NCBI GenBank assembly: GCA_947178145.1
Contig: CAMWXE010000014.1
Coordinates: forward strand, 1 to 64,000
Length of the DNA stretch: 64,000 bases
DNA from: an uncultured Lachnospiraceae bacterium
Lineage (GTDB): Bacteria > Bacillota > Clostridia > Lachnospirales > Lachnospiraceae
Direction of reading: 5' to 3'
Shown: piece after piece, positions 49,443 to 59,319 of the stretch
Position numbering within the stretch: the first letter of the stretch is position 1
How the letters are laid out: the number at the start of each line of letters is the position of its first letter
Notes under the pieces: generated by a model
Told to the model about the DNA's origin: nothing
The model's input: only the letters and a program-made list of their open reading frames with translations
The model's database searches: none
Program-made: the position numbers and the translations under genes

Positions 49443-50063
49443 TTATATTGACAACCCAAGTCCTCTCAACATCGTTGAGTATGACTCAAGATCCGGCATC
49501 AGAATAAAATACCCGTTCAAATCCACATCGTCTGTAAATACAGTTTGAATCAACAGGATCTGGTCACCTATAATTCCGAATTCTATTGCCGGCACGCTTA
49601 AGATCGCATTGAGCATATCAATATTTAAGTCTGGAACCGATGGAATCATTTTCAGATTTGTCATCTGTGCCAATGAATTGAGATAGGCTCCTGTAATAAT
49701 ATTGCCAATCTCTTTCATCGCCGAGATCTCAATCTCATTGAACCCACCTTCCGATGGCGGCATCCCCATGAGTTTTGACACAAGCGACTTCGCTGCACCC
49801 TGTTCCAGGATAAACATAATACTGCCTGTGATATCTCCCTCAACAGCCAGATAGATGCCCGCAACAAGCTGCTCTTCTCCACCCATAACGACGCCAACAT
49901 CCTTGAAATCCAGAAGTCTGACCTGTGGAACTTTCATATCCACCTTGGTCTGGAGCATCTGGGCAAGCGCCGTTGTCGCATTGCCCGCCCCGATGTTTCC
50001 CAGCTCCTTTAATACATCATAATATTCTGTCGTAACTCTCTCGAAACTCATATTATCTGCCAT
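49443..50063 (-). CDS. cheC: CheY-P phosphatase CheC
   Basis: The 206-residue protein has two phosphatase repeats: KELGNIGAGNATTALAQMLQ and KEIGNIITGAYLNSLAQMTN followed by the distal Pro, both with the Glu and Asn expected for activity. CheC dephosphorylates CheY-P and is controlled by CheD. It lies between cheW and cheD. Confidence 0.95.
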   Translation of the reverse strand: MADNMSFERVTTEYYDVLKELGNIGAGNATTALAQMLQTKVDMKVPQVRLLDFKDVGVVMGGEEQLVAGIYLAVEGDITGSIMFILEQGAAKSLVSKLMGMPPSEGGFNEIEISAMKEIGNIITGAYLNSLAQMTNLKMIPSVPDLNIDMLNAILSVPAIEFGIIGDQILLIQTVFTDDVDLNGYFILMPDLESYSTMLRGLGLSI

Positions 50064-50123
50064 GATAAAACCTAAGCCTTTCCTGATTCAAAAAGTCTCA
50101 ATATATTAATAATATATACAATC

Positions 50124-50621
50124 TTACACATCAACAATATCTGCCAGCACTGATGTGATGTCAAGCAGCGAGATGAGCTTTTCATCAGACTTACCCACAC
50201 CGGAAAGGAAACGTTCCTTGTCGTCCTTCTCATAACCCATTCTCTCAATGTGCTCCTCATCCAGTGTAACAACCTCTTTTACCTCGTCCACCAAAACTCC
50301 AATTGATTCATGCCGCTCGAGGGTGAGAATAATGATCCTCGTCTTCTTAGTAATTTCATCCTCTGGAAGTCCCATTTTCAACCTGAGACTGATCGTCGGA
50401 ATGACCACTCCCCGGACATTGATAACACCTTTAATATAGTTTGGTACCTTCGGCACTCTTGTGATCTTCAACATCCTGCTGATATTTGATATGTACTTGA
50501 TATCAATCCCATACTGCTCACTGCCAAGCCGTGTCACAATAAACTGTGTCGTATCACGCTTTGTAGGACGGTTAAGACTCACATCCCGCTTTTGTTCGTC
50601 CATTACTTTTACTTCATTCAT
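50124..50621 (-). CDS. cheW: Chemotaxis coupling protein CheW
   Basis: The 165-residue protein has the CheW SH3-like pattern: RLGSEQYGIDIKYISNISRM, RVPKVPNYIKGVINVRGVVI and GVLVDEVKEVVTLDEEHIER. An N-terminal tail of about 20 residues is extra. It links chemoreceptors to CheA. It follows cheA by 32 bases. Confidence 0.95.
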   Translation of the reverse strand: MNEVKVMDEQKRDVSLNRPTKRDTTQFIVTRLGSEQYGIDIKYISNISRMLKITRVPKVPNYIKGVINVRGVVIPTISLRLKMGLPEDEITKKTRIIILTLERHESIGVLVDEVKEVVTLDEEHIERMGYEKDDKERFLSGVGKSDEKLISLLDITSVLADIVDV

Positions 50622-50653
50622 ATTCTATGCCCTGCCTTTCATTATCGATCGGA

Positions 50654-52807
50654 TTAAATCAACGCATTGGTGTCAAGAATCAGTGCCACTTCACCATTGC
50701 CCAAGATTGTAGCACCACTAATCATCTTCGGCACCTTGATATATTTGCCCATAGACTTGATAACTACTTCCTGCTGTCCAATCAGCTCGTCTACTACCAA
50801 ACCAGCCTGCTTATCACCCTTCTTTACAATAATGACTGTGAGGTTCTTATTCTTGTTGTCCTCATCTCCTCTTGAGGGAATCTCAAGGACCTTATCCATC
50901 CTGATAATGGGAATGACTGTTCCACGAATATGGATTACTTCTTTTGCCTGCACAAACTTGATGTCTTCTGGCAAAACATCCTCGATTGTCTGGATAGACC
51001 CCAGTGCAATCGCATATTTTTCATCGCCGATCACAACCATGAGAGCCTGAATGATCGCAAGTGTCAGAGGAAGTCTAATGATCCAGGAAGAACCTTCCCC
51101 AAAACGATTCTTTACCTCAACCTCGCCACTCAATGACTCAATCTTTGACTTCACAACATCGAGTCCTACGCCTCGTCCTGATACATCTGATACTTTCTTT
51201 GCTGTGGAAAAGCTGGGAAGGAACAAAAGATCGATAATCTCTTTCTCGGTCATTGTCTCAGCCTGTTCAGGAGTCACTGTGCCTCGCTCAATTGCCTTGC
51301 TTCTGACAGCCTCCACATTGATTCCACCGCCGTCGTCCCGCACTTCAATCACAACATTGTTTCCATCCTGATATGCATCGAGGAAGATGGAACCAACCTC
51401 TGGCTTACCGTTTGCGACACGCACATCATTGGGCTCCAGGCCGTGATCGGCAGAATTCCTAAGCATATGCATCAGCGGATCCCCAATCTCATCCACCACA
51501 GTACGATCAAGCTCTGTATCTTCACCTGACATGTACAGTTCCATTTTCTTGCCAAGCTTCTTTGACAAATCCCTGATCATCCGTGGAAATTTTGCCACAA
51601 CACTCTCAATTGGCACCATACGGACCTTCATGACTGACTCATGAAGATTTGTGGTTACACTCTCGAGATACTCAATCTGTTCATTGACAGAACCATTGTC
51701 TCCTTTATTCTCCTCAGCTGCTGCCGTCGCTGATATCAAAGAATTCTTTGCAATAATAAGCTCACTGACCAAATTCATCAGATTGTCAAGCTTCTCGATA
51801 TCAACCCTGACAGTCCGGTTCACTACCGGCTTTGCAGCAGGTTTTGCCGATGACGAAGATGCTGGTGTCGCCACTGCTGGCTTTGCAGCAGGCGCTGGTG
51901 TCGGCGCTGCTTTTGGTGCCGGTGATGCCACTGGTGGCTTTGCCGCCTCGACAGGCCTGCTTTCCACTATTTTCTCTGACTCTGCCGACTTTGCAGCAAC
52001 CGAGTACTCCGCACAAAACGCCTCCTCAATCTCAGAAACGCTCTTGACGGCATCTTTGATCTCATCAGCTGTATTTCTTGATATAAAAATAAGGCTGAAC
52101 GTGAGCTCAAACTTCTCATCTTCAATATCTTGTGCTGTCGGTGCTGAGACAATGATTTCACCTAGTTTTTCCAACGCTTTAAACACCAGAAAAGCCCTCG
52201 CAGCCTTTAATACACACGCTTCCTCCACGTAGACGGTCACTCCGTATACTTTAAGCCCTTCATTGTGTGCTTTATCAACGAGCATTCTCTCCGTATCTGA
52301 AATCTTGATCCCCTGCCATCTCTCTCTCTTGGCATTGCCTTCATCGGATGCCGGCGTTTCTGTGGGGACAGATGCTGCTCCCGAATCAGCCTCTGGTGCG
52401 CTGCCTTCTGCTATGACCTGGCCATTATTTTTCAAGATACTGTTCAATGCATTGATCAAATCCTGATTATCATTTGTTCCTTCCTCCGTCGTCTGCTGAA
52501 TATTATTAACATATTCTTCCAGCGCATCCAGACTCTTGAACAATATATCAATCATACCCGGCTGTACCTTGAAGGTGCCATTGCGAACCTCTGAGAACAC
52601 ATTCTCCATATCATGCGTAAGCGTCTGCATTCTCTTGTATCCCATTGTACCTGCCATACCCTTTAAGGAATGGGCCGCCCTGAAGATCTCATTGATCGTA
52701 TCCATATTTTCAGGATTCTGCTCCAGCTCCATAATCTGATCGCTCAGATTCTGCAAATGTTCCTTTGACTCATCAAGGAAAATATCAAGATATTGACTTG
52801 TATCCAT
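50654..52807 (-). CDS. cheA: Chemotaxis histidine kinase CheA
   Basis: The 717-residue protein has P1 with the phosphorylated His46 in FRAAHSLKGMAGTMGY, a P2 region, a Pro/Ala-rich linker (APKAAPTPAPAAKPAVATPA), P3 dimerisation, P4 ATPase with LMHMLRNSADHGLEP, DDGGGIN and GRGVGLDVVKS, and a P5 CheW-like domain ending ILDTNALI. I start at 52807 with AGGTAG upstream; a longer frame to 52825 adds six residues. cheB lies directly upstream. Confidence 0.97.
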   Translation of the reverse strand: MDTSQYLDIFLDESKEHLQNLSDQIMELEQNPENMDTINEIFRAAHSLKGMAGTMGYKRMQTLTHDMENVFSEVRNGTFKVQPGMIDILFKSLDALEEYVNNIQQTTEEGTNDNQDLINALNSILKNNGQVIAEGSAPEADSGAASVPTETPASDEGNAKRERWQGIKISDTERMLVDKAHNEGLKVYGVTVYVEEACVLKAARAFLVFKALEKLGEIIVSAPTAQDIEDEKFELTFSLIFISRNTADEIKDAVKSVSEIEEAFCAEYSVAAKSAESEKIVESRPVEAAKPPVASPAPKAAPTPAPAAKPAVATPASSSSAKPAAKPVVNRTVRVDIEKLDNLMNLVSELIIAKNSLISATAAAEENKGDNGSVNEQIEYLESVTTNLHESVMKVRMVPIESVVAKFPRMIRDLSKKLGKKMELYMSGEDTELDRTVVDEIGDPLMHMLRNSADHGLEPNDVRVANGKPEVGSIFLDAYQDGNNVVIEVRDDGGGINVEAVRSKAIERGTVTPEQAETMTEKEIIDLLFLPSFSTAKKVSDVSGRGVGLDVVKSKIESLSGEVEVKNRFGEGSSWIIRLPLTLAIIQALMVVIGDEKYAIALGSIQTIEDVLPEDIKFVQAKEVIHIRGTVIPIIRMDKVLEIPSRGDEDNKNKNLTVIIVKKGDKQAGLVVDELIGQQEVVIKSMGKYIKVPKMISGATILGNGEVALILDTNALI

Positions 52808-52808
52808 T

Positions 52809-53918
52809 CTACCTGACCCCCACATTCATTATAATTTCCTGGGCCACGTTATCAAGTGAGACCACTTGGTTTACCAGTCCTGTCGCAGCGATTGCCTTGG
52901 GCATTCCATACACCGTCGATGACGCCTCATCCTGTGCGATAACGTGTATTTTTTTTGAAGTTTCCAAATTCACGATTCCCTTGGTGCCATCTGCTCCCAT
53001 ACCGGTCAGTACTACACAGACGATCTGCGCATAATTGCTTGTTTTTAAGGACTCATACATATAATTTGCACATGGCTTTACGCCTTCTCTTGGAGGTTCG
53101 TCTGTATATGTGATCGTCGGTCGTCCCCCTCTGGTTGTCACATTCATGTGCTTTCCGCCCATGGAAATATACACGACGCCATTCTCAAGCACATCTCCTT
53201 CTGCTGCTTCCTTGACTTTAATCTTGCTCATGGAATCAAGTCTCTCCGCAAGAGACTGGGTAAATCCTTTCGGCATATGCTGGACAATCAATACGGGTGC
53301 CGCAAGTTCTGCCGGAAGTCTAGGCACAACACTCTGAAGCGCCTTGGGGCCTCCCGTTGAGCATGCAAGCGCGACCACCTTCTGCCCACTTACCATCGGC
53401 TTACTCTTCCTGACAATGGTCACAAGCTTTTGTGTGTTTTCATCCTGCTTCTCCCGTGTCAGCACAGGAGTAACAGAAATATTGGTCTGTCGGCTTGAAA
53501 CGACCGCATGAAGTGTGTCTAAGAATTTATCTTTGAATCCGCTGCTTTTCAGATATACAATATTCACCGGCTTCTCTATAAAGTCGATTGCCCCCAGATC
53601 GAGGGCTTCCATTGTGACTGCTGCACCATCCTTGGTATCCGTACTTGCCATCATAATGCGCGCCCGAATCTTATCCTTCTGTAGCGCACGCAGAAACTGA
53701 ATCCCATTCATCTTGGGCATATTGACGTCAAGAACAACACCATCATACTGATTTTTTTTCAGAAGTTCATATGCTGCCAAACCATCAAAAGCCTGCTCCA
53801 CTACCTGGAACCGTTCATCTGAATTGATTATATCACACATAACTCTTCTCATAAGTGCAGAATCATCAACCACAAGAATTTTTTTCTTATTTTTTGGAGT
53901 ATTTGCGTTAATTGTCAT
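52809..53918 (-). CDS. cheB: Chemotaxis methylesterase/glutaminase CheB
   Basis: The protein of about 369 residues has a receiver domain (VLDVNMPKMNG) and a C-terminal esterase with the Ser in LACSTGGPKALQSVV, His in IVQHMPKGFT and Asp in LTGMGADGTKGI. It removes methyl groups from receptors during adaptation. I use the ATG at 53918, just after the stop of the PilZ gene; an ATG at 53966 would overlap that gene by 47 bases. No cheR lies beside it in the window. Confidence 0.95.
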   Translation of the reverse strand: MTINANTPKNKKKILVVDDSALMRRVMCDIINSDERFQVVEQAFDGLAAYELLKKNQYDGVVLDVNMPKMNGIQFLRALQKDKIRARIMMASTDTKDGAAVTMEALDLGAIDFIEKPVNIVYLKSSGFKDKFLDTLHAVVSSRQTNISVTPVLTREKQDENTQKLVTIVRKSKPMVSGQKVVALACSTGGPKALQSVVPRLPAELAAPVLIVQHMPKGFTQSLAERLDSMSKIKVKEAAEGDVLENGVVYISMGGKHMNVTTRGGRPTITYTDEPPREGVKPCANYMYESLKTSNYAQIVCVVLTGMGADGTKGIVNLETSKKIHVIAQDEASSTVYGMPKAIAATGLVNQVVSLDNVAQEIIMNVGVR

Positions 53919-53919
53919 A

Positions 53920-54648
53920 CTATTCAACGACCCTTCCCTTTTTTCTATTCTTTCTTTCTTCATCAAAAATATATTTAATAATCTCTTCTCTCGTTGTAGA
54001 ATCTATAAATTCAAATTTTACGCGGTTTTCATACTCATTTGCCCGATTCTCAATCTCACCTGAGTAAACAACCTTCGCCGCCAGCAAAAATGGTCTTTCC
54101 TTCTCCATAATCGACAACTTGAAACGCATAAGGATAATGCTATCCTCATTGAACTTCTGTCTTGACACAAAACGCGTTCCTCCACCGCTAATATCCACAA
54201 TAACGCCTCTTGTCATGCCTTTCTCTGATACCAGCTCCGCAAAGCCTCTGGCAAAAGCATCCGACTCCTGTCTGGTCATCTCCCGTGCTGTCATCTCAAC
54301 GACACAGTTAAATCGATAATATTCTCTTCTCTGAAATTTGTGTAGGTTGCTAATCATCTCGACGACAAGAATATAAATACCGTTTATTTTTTGTCGGTCA
54401 ACAATCCTGACATCTGCACGGTACATTCCTCCATGAGAGAAAAAACACACATCGTACTCTCCGTCGACTGGCAGTAATACCAATTTCGTCTGCTCCATTG
54501 GCATTACCAGTTCCAGCCGTCCATCATCCAAAATGTCATACACCGAGCTTCTGTAAGTCTTTACACCTTCTGTCCCATCAGGAAGCACCACACTGACTGT
54601 CGATTTTAGTTCAATCTTATCACCAGGTGATATGAATTTCTCTATCAT
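53920..54648 (-). CDS. PilZ-domain flagellar brake protein (YcgR-like)
   Basis: The 242-residue protein has an N-terminal YcgR domain and a C-terminal PilZ domain with the c-di-GMP motif QRREYYRF (RxxxR) and VDISGGGTRF (D/NxSxxG). It should bind c-di-GMP and slow or stop the flagellar motor. It links the flagellar operon to the c-di-GMP phosphodiesterase at 26523-28580 on this window. The stop is two bases before the cheB ATG. Confidence 0.93.
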   Translation of the reverse strand: MIEKFISPGDKIELKSTVSVVLPDGTEGVKTYRSSVYDILDDGRLELVMPMEQTKLVLLPVDGEYDVCFFSHGGMYRADVRIVDRQKINGIYILVVEMISNLHKFQRREYYRFNCVVEMTAREMTRQESDAFARGFAELVSEKGMTRGVIVDISGGGTRFVSRQKFNEDSIILMRFKLSIMEKERPFLLAAKVVYSGEIENRANEYENRVKFEFIDSTTREEIIKYIFDEERKNRKKGRVVE

Positions 54649-54681
54649 AGACTCCTCCTGATTGTATTTGGGTGTGAAGAT

Positions 54682-55578
54682 TCACACAATTAACCCCATT
54701 TTCTTATTTCCCGCCACAATATGCGAGAAAAATGCTGCCATTCCTCTTTTTACTAATGACTTATCATATTCTTTGTCCATCAGAACATACGCCATCTTCT
54801 CATACGCAATGGAGGATTTTGCATTCGGACTCTGCATGCTTACAGGCATCTGCTGCATCACTGCGTGCTCGAGATGATAATCCTGCGGAATAGCACCCAG
54901 ATATGAGATCGGAAGCTTGAGATAGCGGTTTACTACAGTCTCAAGTTTGTTGTACATAACATCACCCTCTGCCATATTCGATACCCTGTTGGCAATTACC
55001 ATAATCTTCGAATCTTCCCTCGAGAAGCGCGGATGACGGTTTAACGCCTTCAAAAGTGAATAGGAGTCCGTTATCGACGTGGGCTCTGGGGTTGCCACCA
55101 CCAGTATCTCACCGCTTGCAACAAGAAAATCCAACACTGCATCAGAGATTCCTGCACCAGTATCTATAATAATAATATCGGCAATTGCATCAAGTTTTGC
55201 AAGATTTTGTATGATATAATTTAAATAATCCTTGCTCAGATTTGACAGTCCCGCTATTCCGGAACCTCCTGATATAAAGCCTATGTCCATAGGTCCCCAT
55301 GTTATGATATCTGTGATGCTTTTTCCCTGATATATCAAGTCACACAGATTATGCTTCGGAACAGTTCCGAACATAATTTCTATATTCGCAAGTCCAAAAT
55401 CTGCATCCAATATAATAACTTTCTTCCCCATCTTTTTAAACTGACAGGCAAGATTTATGGATGTATTTGACTTTCCTACTCCACCCTTTCCACTTGTCAC
55501 TGTTATTACTCTGGAGAGCGGTCTTGGTACTGGAATCATTTTAATCACATTTCTCAATTGTTCAGCCTGATCCACCAT
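54682..55578 (-). CDS. flhG: Flagellar number regulator FlhG (MinD-like ATPase)
   Basis: The 298-residue protein has the deviant Walker A TSGKGGVGKSNTSINLA, LDADFGLANIEIMFG and IIIDTGAGISDAVLDFL, typical of MinD/FlhG. The N-terminal segment MVDQAEQLRNVIKM resembles the DQAxxLR motif by which FlhG activates FlhF. GGAGGG precedes the ATG at 55578. It limits flagella number with FlhF, encoded upstream. Confidence 0.95.
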   Translation of the reverse strand: MVDQAEQLRNVIKMIPVPRPLSRVITVTSGKGGVGKSNTSINLACQFKKMGKKVIILDADFGLANIEIMFGTVPKHNLCDLIYQGKSITDIITWGPMDIGFISGGSGIAGLSNLSKDYLNYIIQNLAKLDAIADIIIIDTGAGISDAVLDFLVASGEILVVATPEPTSITDSYSLLKALNRHPRFSREDSKIMVIANRVSNMAEGDVMYNKLETVVNRYLKLPISYLGAIPQDYHLEHAVMQQMPVSMQSPNAKSSIAYEKMAYVLMDKEYDKSLVKRGMAAFFSHIVAGNKKMGLIV

Positions 55579-55592
55579 ATATTGCCCTCCTA

Positions 55593-56984
55593 TCAACGTC
55601 TTCCCCCAAGCAACTGTTTCACAGTTGACTGTGGATTAAAATACTCAATATCATCTGGTACATTCTGACCACACGTCACATAAGAAAGTGTCGCCCCTGT
55701 ATAGAGTTTCAGGTTATAAATATCTCCTAATGTGGACGTTTCGTCTAGTTTTGTAAATATCAGTTTATAGTCCGTAATTTCCTTGTAAATATCAGCCGTT
55801 TTCACCAAATCTTTATATTTTGTCGAGGCGGACAATACAAGGAATACCTCCTTAGAAGCACTGGCGTCAACAGAATGGAGCAAGTCGCTCATACTCTCAC
55901 ACTGCGCCTCGTTGTTCGGCGAGTGTCCTGTCGTATCCACCAGAATATAGTCATATTCTTTAAAATCTTCCACAGCATCTGCAATTTCTTTCGCTGTGTA
56001 CACAACTCTGAACGGAACTTCCAAAATGTTGGCATATGTTCTAAGCTGCTCCGCCGCTGCAATCCTGTAAGTATCTGCTGTAAGCAGCGCGACCTTCTTC
56101 TTGCGCTCGAGTCGAAATGAGGATGCGATTTTGGCAATCGTCGTTGTCTTTCCCACGCCTGTAGGCCCCACAAAGAACACTACCTTAGGACTCTTATCAT
56201 CGTCTTCCATAACATAGGGTTTTCCAAGCTTTAAAATCATTCTCTGATAGATCTCCGAGAGCATGAAGTCCAGTGTGACATCCGCTTTACAATTCTTGTA
56301 AATCTCATCGATAATCTCTTTTGCATACTTATCGTTGATCTCGTTGTCGGTCATCTTGTTATACAAGAGTTTTAAGAAGTTTACGCGTTCTGTATTCTCT
56401 TCCTTCTTCTCCCCCTCCGTGTCTTTGCCTTCATTTGCCTGCAATTCATTTTCCTTTTGAGAAAGCTGTTTCTCGATTAAATTCTGGAGATTATCCAGTT
56501 TCTCCTCCAGACCATTCCCCCTGAGATTTTCCTTGGTCGGCTCGCCTGTCCTGGCTGCAGTCCTTCCCTTTCCTTTTTCCTCTTCTGCTTTTACAACATC
56601 CTGTTTCTGCGCAGGAAATGCAGCAAGCACATCTGCGACTGCCTGTCCTACGGCAAAGGCATCGCCAGATGCCTTTGAATCTTCCACTGCGGCCTCTTTC
56701 TTTTCTGTCTGCTTCATTGGTATAATCTTCCCCTGCGATGCGCCCTGGCTTAAGCTGACTGCCACGCCGTCCTTCTGCACTTCACTTTTCGAAGCCACGC
56801 TATATTTTTCGTTCTCTTCTTCCTTGGCAACTGTCACCTCAAATCTCGTTCCTCTAAAGAGACTCTTGATGCCTTTTGCCTTTATGGCCTTGACGTTCAT
56901 CTCGACAATACCCTCGCCGAGTTCCCTCTTCGCATTCGCCAGCGCTTCTTCCTTTGTTTTCCCCTGAAATTTCTTTATTATCAT
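55593..56984 (-). CDS. flhF: Flagellar SRP-like GTPase FlhF
   Basis: The 463-residue protein starts MIIKKFQGKTKEEALANAKR, typical of FlhF B domains, has a long charged linker, and a C-terminal SRP-type GTPase: FFVGPTGVGKTTTIAKIAS (G1), LLTADTYRIAAAEQLRTYA, ILVDTTGHSPNN (G3) and FTKLDETSTLG (G4). It places the flagellar base in the membrane. Its start overlaps the flhA stop by 4 bases. Confidence 0.96.
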   Translation of the reverse strand: MIIKKFQGKTKEEALANAKRELGEGIVEMNVKAIKAKGIKSLFRGTRFEVTVAKEEENEKYSVASKSEVQKDGVAVSLSQGASQGKIIPMKQTEKKEAAVEDSKASGDAFAVGQAVADVLAAFPAQKQDVVKAEEEKGKGRTAARTGEPTKENLRGNGLEEKLDNLQNLIEKQLSQKENELQANEGKDTEGEKKEENTERVNFLKLLYNKMTDNEINDKYAKEIIDEIYKNCKADVTLDFMLSEIYQRMILKLGKPYVMEDDDKSPKVVFFVGPTGVGKTTTIAKIASSFRLERKKKVALLTADTYRIAAAEQLRTYANILEVPFRVVYTAKEIADAVEDFKEYDYILVDTTGHSPNNEAQCESMSDLLHSVDASASKEVFLVLSASTKYKDLVKTADIYKEITDYKLIFTKLDETSTLGDIYNLKLYTGATLSYVTCGQNVPDDIEYFNPQSTVKQLLGGRR

Positions 56985-59020
56985 GCTGTCACCATTCCTA
57001 CTGATTGTAATTCTACATTTGAATCAATTTCATTATAAGAAACCACTACCAGATCCTTATAGTAATCCTCGGTCAGTCTCTTAAAATACATTCTTACGAT
57101 TGGAGAAGTTATCACAATTGGATTCTTGCCAAGCTTCTCAAGCTTTCCTACCTCCGATTCCACGGAAGCCATGATTGTCTTCGTCTTCTCCGGGTCCAGT
57201 GTCAGGTATGCCCCCTGCTCTGTCTGCTTTACACTTCCCATAATTTCCTGTTCTAATCCTGGATCTAATGTGACCACACTTGTCGTCTCATTCATCGGGA
57301 AATACTTGTTGGATATGGCACGCTTTAAGCTCTGCCTTACATACTCCGTCAAGATATCGGTATCCCTGGTAGCCGCTGCGTGGTCAGCGAGTGTCTCAAA
57401 GATTGTGACAAGGTCTCTCACCGAGATGCCTTCCTTTAAGAGATTCTGCAGCACCTTCTGAATATCGCCAAGACCCAAAAGCTTCGGCACAAGCTCCTCC
57501 ACAAGAGAGGGATTCGTCTCCTTGACATTGTTGACAAGATTCTGCACATCCTGCCTTGTGAGCAGATCTGCAAGATACTGTCTGATAATCTCTGTCAAGT
57601 GTGTTGCGATGATGGATGGCGGGTCTACTACCGTATATCCCACGCTCTCCGCCCGCTCTCTCTGATTCTCTGTAATCCATATTGCCGGCAGATGGAATGA
57701 TGGCTCAAAGGTAGGAATACCGGATATCTCCTCCTCCACAAAGCCCGGATTCATCGCCATATAGTGATCAAATAAAATTTCGCCCTCACTTACCTGAATA
57801 CCTTTTATCTTAATAATGTACTGATTCGGATTCAGCTGGATATTATCGCGCAGACGGATAATCGGCACGACAGTACCAAGCTCGAGCGCAATCTGTCTAC
57901 GTATCATGACAACACGGTCCAGCAAGTCACCGCCCTGGTTGACATCGGCAAGCGGTATGATACCATAACCAAACTCGAGCTCGATGGGGTCAACCTGCAG
58001 CAGCGAAGTGACATTTTCGGGCCTGCGGATCTCGTCCGCTGTATCCTCCTCTGTATCCGTCTCCGCCTCAATGCTTGCCGTCTCAATCGTGGAGGCGATC
58101 ATACGCCCACACACGATAAAAATAACACCCAAAATAACAAAAATCATAGGATTCAGTGGTGTCACCAGTCCCAGGAACGCAAGCACTGCACCTACCATGT
58201 ACAATACCTTCGGTATTCCAAAAAGCTGATTGACAAGCACCGTACCAAAGTCTGCCTCCTTCGATCCCTTTGTGACAAGAATACCTGTCGACAATGAAAT
58301 AAGAAGTGAAGGAATCTGGCTTACCAGACCATCACCTATTGTAAGGATTGTAAATTTGTCTGCTGCAGCGCCAATATCCATGCCCTGCCGCAATACACCC
58401 ATAATGATACCGCCGATAATATTAACAAAAGTAATAATCAGACCTGCTGTCGCATCCCCTTTTACATACTTAACAGCACCATCCATAGAACCGAAAAAAC
58501 TTGCTTCCTGCTGAAGCTTCTCTCTCTGAACTTTTGCCTCCGCATCTGTGATAGCGCCCGTATTTAGATCCGCATCGATTGCCATCTGTTTTCCTGGCAT
58601 AGCATCCAACGTGAACCTCGCTGTAACCTCGGCAACTCGCTCAGAACCTTTGTTGATCACGACAAACTGCACGATAATCAAAATGATAAATACAACAATA
58701 CCGATAACCAAGTCGCCGCCGCCCACGAAATTACCGAAAGTCGCTACGACATTCCCCGGATTACCCGTTGATAAGATCAAACGGGTTGATGATACGTTCA
58801 GAGCGATTCTAAAGACCGTCGTGAACAGCAAAATTGTCGGATAGAATGATAAATCCAAAACTTCTTTTGCAAACATTGTCGTAAACAGGATGGTAAAGGC
58901 AAGCGAAATATTTATCGCAAGCAGTACATCCAGCATGGTACTTGTAATCGGTACAATCAACATGATGATAGCGCCAAGTAAATAAAGAGCTACACCTATG
59001 TCCGCTTTCCTCATCTTCAT
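56981..59020 (-). CDS. flhA: Flagellar export apparatus protein FlhA
   Basis: The 679-residue protein has seven or eight N-terminal membrane helices with the conserved FHIPEP-type cytoplasmic loops (DALPGKQMAIDADLNTGAIT-like segment, here TLDAMPGKQMAIDADL) and a large C-terminal cytosolic domain that docks export chaperones. It drives export of flagellar subunits using the proton gradient. GGGGGAG precedes the ATG. A 300-base gap with a nested hairpin separates it from flhB. Confidence 0.96.
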   Translation of the reverse strand: MKMRKADIGVALYLLGAIIMLIVPITSTMLDVLLAINISLAFTILFTTMFAKEVLDLSFYPTILLFTTVFRIALNVSSTRLILSTGNPGNVVATFGNFVGGGDLVIGIVVFIILIIVQFVVINKGSERVAEVTARFTLDAMPGKQMAIDADLNTGAITDAEAKVQREKLQQEASFFGSMDGAVKYVKGDATAGLIITFVNIIGGIIMGVLRQGMDIGAAADKFTILTIGDGLVSQIPSLLISLSTGILVTKGSKEADFGTVLVNQLFGIPKVLYMVGAVLAFLGLVTPLNPMIFVILGVIFIVCGRMIASTIETASIEAETDTEEDTADEIRRPENVTSLLQVDPIELEFGYGIIPLADVNQGGDLLDRVVMIRRQIALELGTVVPIIRLRDNIQLNPNQYIIKIKGIQVSEGEILFDHYMAMNPGFVEEEISGIPTFEPSFHLPAIWITENQRERAESVGYTVVDPPSIIATHLTEIIRQYLADLLTRQDVQNLVNNVKETNPSLVEELVPKLLGLGDIQKVLQNLLKEGISVRDLVTIFETLADHAAATRDTDILTEYVRQSLKRAISNKYFPMNETTSVVTLDPGLEQEIMGSVKQTEQGAYLTLDPEKTKTIMASVESEVGKLEKLGKNPIVITSPIVRMYFKRLTEDYYKDLVVVSYNEIDSNVELQSVGMVTA

Positions 59021-59180
59021 GTCTCTGACTCCCCCTTAAACTCCTTTTAAATCCTTATAACATAATCCTTAGTTTTTCCTATTTCATATTATCGCACAAT
59101 TTACATAATTTGTATATAATAATTTGTAAGTTTTTCGTTTTTTTTAATTATTTATAATATTTACACAAATTAAAACAAAA

Positions 59181-59243
59181 AACTCTGTGCCTTTTTACTA
59201 GAGTATATTTAAAAAATCCAAACATACTCTTGCATACAGAGTT
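59181..59243. repeat. Nested inverted repeats between flhB and flhA
   Basis: AACTCTGT (59181-59188) pairs with ACAGAGTT (59236-59243), and inside AGAGTAT (59200-59206) pairs with ATACTCT (59224-59230). Both sets are perfect and nest to a long, AT-rich cruciform in the 299-base gap 59021-59319, which contains no gene. A T-rich stretch flanks it. It may attenuate flhA-onward transcription or be a processing site. Confidence 0.5.
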
Positions 59244-59319
59244 CTTTGTTGCTCATTTATTACAATTTTGATTCCTTTTCTTTGATACATTATGTCAACT
59301 TGTTATCTGCCTGTTTCTG

